From: Symsagittifera roscoffensis
Taxonomy: Eukaryota > Xenacoelomorpha > Acoela > Convolutidae
Length of the DNA: 64,000 nucleotides
NCBI RefSeq assembly: GCF_963678635.1
Contig: NC_087067.1
Span: forward strand, 23,071,547-23,135,546
Direction: 5' to 3'
A program made the position numbers and the translations under genes. This document shows positions 58,601-64,000 of the stretch, piece by piece. A model generated the notes under the pieces. That model was not told where the DNA came from, searched no databases, and was given only the letters and a program-made list of their open reading frames with translations. Numbering within the stretch: position 1 is the first letter of the stretch; each line of letters starts with the position of its first letter.

Positions 58601-61600
58601 TTAAAAAATTGCAATCAAATTTAAATATTCGGGTGGATGATCTCAATTTAGTTATTTTATAGAGGGTTTGTTCACATGAGATGAAATTTTTATGTTGTTC
58701 ACAGGACCTTTCAATCATCGTGACGAGTGACCGGAAGCTGAGGCAAATAAACCTAGTTGCTGACATAAACGATTTAAGCACAGTGGAAACTTCCACCTTT
58801 CAGGACAAACAGGAATGGAGAATCTACAACCATGTTGAGGTATATCACTTATTTTTACAGCCTACTTTTTAAAAATATCACTGAACTCGCTGAAATTGAG
58901 CACTGAAATTGAGAAAACCTGTCAGACTGCTTACAAATCTGAAATAGGCAGAAAACAAGTCTCCTTCTTCACTAGAAATCATCTCTCTCGCCGCCGAAAG
59001 CCTCTCATAAGTACCATCTCCGACATGCATTTTAAGCAGACCAGTCTATATTTTTGCCTGAAGTAAAAATTTCCATTGCCTAAAATAGGACTTTTTGCAT
59101 TTGATTAAAACTGAAAAATATGAAATTCAAAAATCATAAGAATTGATGTAAAAAAACTTTTACAGGAGTAGGTAACATCGAATCTTATTAATCACTGCTT
59201 TCATTAAGTTTTTTTTCCAGAATATCCTCAGCTAATTCAGGAGTCTGTAATTCGGTCAAGCAAAACTGAGAAAAAATTCTCAGGAGCTGTTATAAAAACG
59301 GCTGACACTTTTTGGTTTTTTCTGTTCTTATGATAATAATGACAACTTTAACCCGTATTATTGGGTTGGTTTGATTTGTTCAGAAAAATCATCATTGGTT
59401 TTTCTTTTTAGAAACAGTTTTGCTAATTAAATGATAAAACTTCCTGACCTCCAACTGAACTCTCAACTTTAATTTTGCTCTAAGTTTTTCTCGTGCGGAA
59501 AGTAAGCGCTAGAAAACAACCCAAAAATTACAAAATGTTGTTGTTATTAAAACCTGTGGCACCTGAAGGTACCTTTGGAAAAACTAAAGAAGTTTGCATC
59601 GTACTTTACACTATTTATTGTCTATACTGATTAACATATAGAAGTCTGATGATTAAATAAGTATCCATTTATACTTAAAAACATAATTACTAGCTCATAT
59701 AAGAGATTGCCTCTCAAAAGATTTGAGGTCAGTGTCAACCAGACTTAAAACATAGAGATTGAATTTAAGCTGCTACTTATACTGTCTTATTCGAACCAAT
59801 GTTAGACATTACAGACTTAAATAGAAATACATTCAGGGAAATAGTGAGGGTATAACACGGCCCAGCCAGCAATTTCAAAAAACCCTCTAGTAATTGCGGC
59901 CTTCTGGCAAAAAGTTCCGGTGAAACCACCAACCAAATGGGATGTCTGGAATCAACAGTTATTTTTGAGAATTATTGCCAAAGAAGGCATCAATCTTCAA
60001 AACCTACTCGGACCCCAACGTTAGATATTACAGACTTAAATACAATTAACTATCACGGAACTAGTGAGGGTATAACAGTACTGATTCACTGTTGCCACCT
60101 GAAGGTTCATTGGGACCAACAAGGGAGTTTTGTTATCTTCTTTTTTATCGCTTTGCTTCTTGCTTTCATCGCTGCTTCTGATCTAGATTATATTTTCCAG
60201 TTTTATTTAGGAATTTAGGTTTTATAAACTTACTTTATAGCCGAAGTAATTACTTTGGCTATAATTTTCCCCCAAATTACACTCAAATGAAAATTTTTTT
60301 TCGTAAAATTATCTAATTGATCCCTCATACAACTTAAAACGTGAAACTTGAAAACTAGGGTTAGCGCATAAAGGCGAGTTTATGGGGTTTGAAGAAATTT
60401 TGATTAAGTTTTTTTATAAGTCGACCATATTGATCTTTGATCTGCCCTGAAACATACGAAGACCCTATTTTGCTTTCGAAAAATTGTTGCCCTCAACTGA
60501 GTTGAAAACCTCACTGTTAATGACTTGCTTCAAAAGTTAAGGTGTGTGTGATTTTGTTTGAACTCAATTTATAGCAGGTTTGTTTTATAGGTTTCTAACA
60601 CGCCTCCAGGAAATGAAGAGAACAAGTTTGCCAGTGAATTTACCTTGTTCCAAAACAAACCCATCATCGCTGCCACTGCTCGAGTTGCGCGAAGGTCTGG
60701 ATACTTCTTCTGGAATTCAATTTTCATAATGGTAGGCTCAATTCAATGTAAAATGCATTCTCGCTCGCATTTCTTTAACCAAGTAATTTCTCCGTGCACA
60801 AAAAGCACATTTTTTGAAAAATGTCAAAAATGCATTTTTCACAATTCTAAGGTTGATTTCAAGTTGAGATTGAGAGAAAATTGTCAATCAGGGCTAGAAC
60901 CTTTTTGTTTATTAGACTGAAGACAATTTAAAAAAAAATGATATGCTTTTGAAATGAACACAAGCAAAACGCATTGGGAAGCTCATAAACTTAGTTTGGT
61001 CCTTATTGACACTGCATGAGGCGGCAATTCGTTGCAAGCGACAATTGGTCACAAGCGACTATTCGCAGCTATTTTATAAGGCGACCAATCGCATCCAGCG
61101 TCAATTCGTAGCAAGCGACAATTAGCAGCACGATTAAGTCCTATTTAGGGGGATTAAAAACCGATTATTTAGGGGGATTAATAATATTGTTATCACCTAA
61201 TGTTACATACAATGTCATTTTTACAAGCTTACAAAAACTTACAAGAAAAGATTTTATTTTGATTCTTAATACCAACGTTGCTTTTTTATCCGATGCAGTA
61301 TTCAAACTTAGCTTTATTAGGTAATTGCCAACTTCAGTTTTAGCGTATAATAAAAAATTTTGATCTTACTTGCATAAAATGTCATTTTCAGTTTGACTGT
61401 CATTTTCAGTCTGATAAGCAAAATAATCAAAAATTCTGTCAACGTCTGAAAAGCAAAAAACATAAAAATGTGAATCTGTTGGGGTAGGAACAAAACATAA
61501 AACGAGCAGCAACAGAAACCGAAACTAACATTTTATCTGTTCTTTGACTCAACATTTTCATACTCACTGACAAGATGGGTGTTTTTACAGTTTTTAACGC

Positions 61601-63947
61601 TAATGTTCATAGTAAAAATATCGTTACAATGCATCAAAATAGAAGGATTTGTTTGTTTCTCCAACCATTGAAATGAAGACGAATTTCTGTCTATGTTTGT
61701 GTTTTAGTTTTTTGTTTTCTACTGAAAATCAGGTACCACAAAGATTCATGGAAAAAGGTTGCGTGCTATATTATATTAAAACCTTTTCAGTTGTGATTCA
61801 AACAACCCGTAGCGAGGTTTCATGGATAATAATTGATGATAATTAGTTTTCGTGGTCAAAAGTGTTGCCATTATAATCGACTATAATTACACTTTGGGAC
61901 CACATAATCGGTTATATTAATTATTTTCCGAAAAACCAAAATGATTATAATCCAATTTAATCCATTTTTTTCGAGAAATGCAATCAAATATAATCCATTT
62001 AAAATCCATTATAATGGATTATAATGGATTGTAATGTATACTTTTTTCCAAACTTTCTGCAAAGTTTGCAGTTTTTTCTGCATTACTCACAGCTATTACT
62101 CAATTTCTAAACTAATGCATATTTTCTTAACCCCCCACGACTAGTATCCTCATTTAGTCCCCTGTCTATCCTCCCGCTTACCCCTCCCATCGATTACTCT
62201 CGCCACAGCCCTATCATCACCTACCCCATGCCCACCTACTACATCCCACCTACCCTGCCACCGTCTAGTCCAGCTAAGCGAACCCCCAGTGCCTACCCTC
62301 CAACCCCACCTACCCCCTCCCACCACACACACACACCTGCCACACCCTTATAACTTCAAAACCTGCCACCTACCCTACCCCCGATGCAAACCTAACCTCT
62401 CCCGTAAATTTTGGGGGCGTAAAGGTCTGCAGGAATGGGGTGGGGGGTTAAAGAGTTGTGGGTGTGGGGTGAAGGGATGGGGTAAGGGACACGCGTTCAC
62501 GTTTTTTTCAACGTATTTTTTTCAATGTAAACGTAGGAAAAGAAATAGTGGAAAACTATTCAACTTTTTGCTGTAGCCAAATGTAAAACACAATTTAACG
62601 ATTACAACGTTCAAGTTTTGAATTTTTTTCAAAATTTTTGAAAAACCAGCCTCTTGCTCATAAAAAGCTATTACGATCCATTATAATCTATTATAACATA
62701 TGATGATCCATTATAATCGATTATAATAGGTTAAATTGATCTCTATTTTATTTGTTTGATAATCGATTATTAACCCATTATAATCAATTATTTTAGATTT
62801 TTTATGGACACAGACCATGAAAACCCATGATAATCGTTTGTTATCCATTGAACTTCATTGCGAGAACAATGAAATTTTGTTGAAATAAGCCGCGGTGAAA
62901 TTTTTAGACTTATTTTTAGCTTAAAAGCGAGCAGGTAAACATATTATAGAAAGATTAGCGAAATAAAACACACGTTTTTTTAAACAAGTTTTCTGCGCCT
63001 ATTAAACTGTTCAGTTAGCAGATTCAAGATTCAATCATAAATTGTTTGGGATTATTTTGCTATTCAAAATCCTTGGAAAAAAACATAAATTTAGTAAATT
63101 AAAATCTGTAACTATTAATTTAGATGTTCATCGTAAACCTGAGTTTTTGTGGATTTGCTATGAATACTGATGATGTTAAACACCGAATTGCAATGAACTT
63201 GACACTGCTGCTGACCTCTGTGACCTTTAAGCTTTCTGTGAAACAGCATCTCCCATTGATACCGTATCTGACTGGAATTGTGAGTAAAGTCGATTGTTTT
63301 TTTTTTTTAATTTCAAAAATTGTTCAATTCTCATTGACTTTCGAGCTACATTTCTTACTAAGATGAGTCAGATTTTAGATTTGCTTTACTATTCCCCTTA
63401 TTCTGAAACTATATGTACTATTTGTACTTTTTGTAATCTTCTGTTCAGAGAAATCCAAACTCATTGGTCTCTTGAAAGTTTCTTAATGCTTAATGGTTTT
63501 TGAGCTTCTGTTTTTTTTTCAAAATTGAGTTCTTAATCAAAGTTTGGGCGTTACTATGTTTATAGCCATCAAATGGATAGTTTTGCATTAATCGCTACAT
63601 CATTAACTTTATTGCGCTCAGAACAATTACCTATGCCATAAAGTATAAATGTTTTTCTCAATAATATCTGAGACACGTTAAAAAGCAGTCGGAACATTAT
63701 GATTTGCTTTGCTTAGGACATCTACTTGATGTGTTGCATGATGTTTCTCTGCTTCATGACAGTTCTCTACTCTTTATTGCCTGTGCTGCAGTACTACAAA
63801 CCAGACATGGCTGACAAAGCAGACCTGCTCTGTCTCATTGTAGTGGCACCTTATCAGATTATGTTCCATGTCGTCTTCTTCACAGTATTCTATGTTAAGG
63901 TTAAAATTTGTAAAAGCTCTCTTTCTCATTTTAGTGGATACACTTGA
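49457..63947 (+). CDS. Pentameric ligand-gated ion channel lacking the Cys-loop cysteines (partial gene)
   Basis: Exons 49457-49606, 52173 (or 52143)-52370, 53668-53802, 55617-55757, 58161-58316 and 63717-63947, all phase 0, make a Cys-loop-superfamily subunit without its N-terminus. Extracellular part: β-sandwich with VKFAFLKVGRI, FDAEVFVQAKW, LWDPKLQINN and FPRDVQ. The FPxD core is kept but the two cysteines around it are absent. Then EWRIYNHVE, loop-C region, and pre-M1 ARVARRSGYFFWN. M1 spans two exons. M2 is HRIAMNLTLLLTSVTFKLSV, followed by LPLIPYLT. M3 is about 28 residues, then a ~13-residue linker and M4. The absent disulfide and tiny M3-M4 loop recall prokaryotic GLIC-type channels. 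Ligand and ion selectivity cannot be read: neither the PAR nor the GEK motif precedes M2. Exons 3-5 occur twice because of the 58549-63313 duplicate. Confidence 0.8.
49607..49612 (+). promoter_or_regulatory. Non-canonical GC splice donor
   Basis: GAG|GCAAGT is the optimal context for the minor GC-AG intron class. The next GT (gtttga, 49611) would leave three or more extra codon bases and has a poor match. GC donors are often tied to regulated splicing. Confidence 0.55.
50843..51419 (+). mobile_element. MITE with GTTCCGACCAT inverted termini, longest copy
   Basis: It starts GTTCCGACCATTGAAA and ends ATGGTCGGAAC, perfect 11 bp inverted repeats, total 577 bp. It shares the family landmarks (AAATCAGGTACCACAA, CAGTCGTAATTCGGAC, GAATGCGAGCGAGCAG, TATCATACCACGCCGAAA). 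It is the best reference copy in the window. It lies in the intron between channel exons A and B. Confidence 0.8.
51905..51925 (-). repeat. tRNA-like B-box fragment
   Basis: The palindrome GGGATTCGAATCCC (51909-51922) is a perfect B box with its T-stem. On the - strand the flanks do not fold into a full tRNA, so this is probably a SINE remnant. Confidence 0.35.
52173..52370 (+). CDS. Channel exon B: β3-β6 of the extracellular domain
   Basis: It encodes LSSSDLQALWDPKLQINNLE, then DWGFKMENGKPTVFHSIRVK and GSFYENMELEHFPRDVQ. WDP corresponds to the WxPD motif and FPRD to the Cys-loop tip. Where the family has its first cysteine, seven residues before the FP, there is Glu. Two in-frame acceptors exist: ttttcag at 52171-52172 and gtgcag at 52141-52142; the latter would add ten residues (LPPPIIKDFQ). 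The donor is gtaatt. Confidence 0.85.
52682..52709. repeat. (TA)n microsatellite
   Basis: About 13 TA dinucleotides, followed by a looser 'tatttgtatttatata' stretch to about 52770. Confidence 0.9.
53668..53802 (+). CDS. Channel exon C (copy 1)
   Basis: A 135-base exon, phase 0-0: DLSIIVTSERKLKQINLVAD then MNDLSTVETSTFQDKQEWRI and YNHVE. The DLSI strand follows the FPRDVQ of exon B; the second Cys-loop cysteine is replaced by Leu. QEWxxYxHVE is typical of invertebrate and protist members of the superfamily. Confidence 0.87.
55617..55757 (+). CDS. Channel exon D (copy 1): pre-M1 and start of M1
   Basis: A 141-base exon, phase 0-0. It encodes VSNTPPGNEENKFASEFTLF, HNKPIIAATARVARRSGYFF and WNSIFIM before gtaggc. 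ARVARRSGYFFWN is the β10-M1 junction, where the family has a conserved basic pair. The first M1 turn lies here and the rest in exon E. Confidence 0.87.
56050..56160. repeat. GCGACAATTCGT-type short repeat array (copy 1)
   Basis: Several copies of 'aattcgt(t/a)gcaagcgacaatt' at 17-18 bp spacing, with substitutions. Same family as 2430-2545. The array is repeated in the duplicated block at 61018-61130. Confidence 0.6.
56692..56851 (+). mobile_element. Left part of a GTCCGACCAT MITE (copy 1)
   Basis: TTGTTTGTCCGACCATTGAAATGAAG… with AAATCTGGTACCACAAAG and CAGTTGTGATTCAAACA matches the left half of the 50843 copy. It stops where the fold-back element starts (56852), which suggests that the fold-back element inserted into it. 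The matching right half is not clearly visible beyond 57885. Confidence 0.6.
56852..57885 (+). mobile_element. Fold-back element: AT-rich arms, C-rich then G-rich core (copy 1)
   Basis: The left end (ATGGATAATAATTGATGATA…GGTTTTCGTGGTC) and the reverse complement of the right end (ATGGATAACAAACGATTATC…GGTTTTCATGGTC) match over about 36 bp with seven or eight differences. Both arms are filled with ATTATAATCGATTATAATCC-type words that can pair with each other. The core is C-rich on + at 57170-57430, then G-rich at 57460-57530. No protein is encoded; the 116-codon proline-rich frame at 57260 is a product of the C-rich tract. Confidence 0.7.
58161..58316 (+). CDS. Channel exon E (copy 1): M1 end, M2, start of M3
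   Basis: A 156-base exon, phase 0-0: MFIVNLSFCGFAMNTDDVKH (end of M1 and the M1-M2 turn), RIAMNLTLLLTSVTFKLSVK (M2), QHLPLIPYLTGI (M2-M3 loop). The pattern F-x-x-x-V…LPxxPYLT closely resembles the same stretch of bacterial GLIC (…LPKTPYMT). Asp-Asp-Val-Lys-His-Arg lies where the selectivity filter would be. Confidence 0.88.
58349..58548. other. Assembly gap, 200 N
   Basis: A run of exactly 200 N, probably a placeholder length. Left of it the sequence ends in a poly-T tract just after exon E; right of it the sequence restarts at the equivalent of 53508. The join is therefore between two overlapping versions of the same region. Confidence 0.97.
58705..58839 (+). CDS. Channel exon C (copy 2)
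   Basis: Equivalent of 53668-53802 with 7 base differences in 135, three of them changing residues (Glu to Asp, Lys to Arg, Met to Ile). Both splice sites are kept, so this copy is fully functional by sequence. It is probably the other allele and not an extra exon. Confidence 0.8.
60591..60731 (+). CDS. Channel exon D (copy 2)
   Basis: Equivalent of 55617-55757 with three base differences, one changing His to Gln (TLFHNK to TLFQNK). Splice sites are identical. Confidence 0.8.
61018..61130. repeat. GCGACAATTCGT-type short repeat array (copy 2)
   Basis: Counterpart of 56050-56160 in the duplicated block, with a few substitutions. Confidence 0.6.
61654..61821 (+). mobile_element. Left part of a MITE (copy 2)
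   Basis: Counterpart of 56692-56851 (CTCCAACCATTGAAATGAAG; AAATCAGGTACCACAAAG). The terminal motif is a little more diverged here. Confidence 0.55.
61822..62848 (+). mobile_element. Fold-back element, C-rich then G-rich core (copy 2)
   Basis: Counterpart of 56852-57885, with the same ends, the same arms and the same core (C-rich 62150-62400, G-rich 62430-62490). Its presence at the same site in both copies shows that it was inserted before they diverged. Confidence 0.7.
63124..63279 (+). CDS. Channel exon E (copy 2)
   Basis: Equivalent of 58161-58316, apparently identical in sequence (M1 end, M2, M2-M3 loop). Perfect conservation here, against 5% difference in exon C, fits strong constraint on the pore. 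This copy joins exon F in phase 0. Confidence 0.85.
63717..63947 (+). CDS. Channel exon F: M3, short linker, M4 and probable C-terminus
   Basis: After ttgctttgcttag: DIYLMCCMMFLCFMTVLYSL and LPVL (M3), a linker of about 13 residues (QYYKPDMADKADL), then a second hydrophobic stretch LCLIVVAPYQIMFHVVFFTV (M4). Read straight on, the frame ends SHFSGYT with TGA at 63945-63947, a plausible short extracellular tail. Alternatively AAG|gttaaa at 63899 and the fine acceptor cattttag at 63934 would remove 35 bases and continue WIHLIVERSKRR… to the window edge. Such a small intron is below the 69 bp minimum seen elsewhere in the window. Confidence 0.75.
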   Translation, partial: DIYLMCCMMFLCFMTVLYSLLPVLQYYKPDMADKADLLCLIVVAPYQIMFHVVFFTVFYVKVKICKSSLSHFSGYT

Positions 63948-64000
63948 TTGTGGAGCGGTCAAAAAGAAGACATGTCATAAAGTTGACACGTCGTAAGCCA

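Larger units (their letters stand above)
58549..63313 (+). repeat. Duplicated ~4.8 kb block, copy 2 (probable second haplotype)
   Basis: Collinear with 53508-58348, including three exons, the short-repeat array, the MITE fragment and the fold-back element. After 63313 it continues uniquely into exon F. The same order, indels of a few to tens of bases, and a start exactly at an N gap fit an unmerged allele better than a real tandem duplication. Confidence 0.88.

Noticed and set aside
1-64000. Reverse transcriptase, integrase, capsid or transposase genes
   Set aside because: None of the characteristic motifs was recognised in any frame; the mobile elements seen are all short and non-coding or unidentified.

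Overview
The window is AT-rich animal DNA (roughly one third G+C by eye) with spliced genes, long introns, many small repeats and one 200-base assembly gap. It holds most or all of one gene and part of a second, both on the + strand. The first is RAVER-family (an RRM protein found in animals) and the second a Cys-loop-superfamily channel, so the source is most likely an invertebrate animal. The sequence does not fix the phylum. Products, splice sites and family calls come from reading translations and splice signals, not from a search.

Positions 1-9500 hold no gene I can name. They contain a truncated AT/C-rich repeat arm, a 1.2 kb segment bounded by 64-65 bp inverted repeats, a two-unit 1033 bp tandem duplication, a 30 bp minisatellite of 13 units, and short direct repeats.

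Positions 9512-39224 carry a RAVER-like gene (ribonucleoprotein PTB-binding protein). I model 11 coding exons and 980 residues: an N-terminal helix, three RRMs (exons 1-4), then a long Ala/Gln/His/Gly-rich tail (exons 6-10) and a basic C-terminus. Every exon junction keeps frame. Introns range from 69 bp to 19.5 kb. Several phase-0 candidate exons that would end the protein differently lie in introns 7 and 10. The introns also hold tRNA-headed SINE-like elements, inverted-repeat MITEs, a degenerate ~155 bp satellite and microsatellites.

Positions 39225-49456 are mostly empty AT-rich DNA with one orphan coding-like block at 43981-44166.

Positions 49457-63947 hold exons of a pentameric ligand-gated channel that lacks the Cys-loop cysteines and has a very short M3-M4 linker, closer in layout to prokaryotic GLIC-type channels than to nAChR or GABA receptors. 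About 4.8 kb with three of its exons (53508-58348) appears again right after the gap (58549-63313). The simplest reading is two haplotypes laid end to end in the assembly, so the true gene would have each exon once. The duplicated block also carries a MITE with a ~1 kb fold-back element lying inside it.
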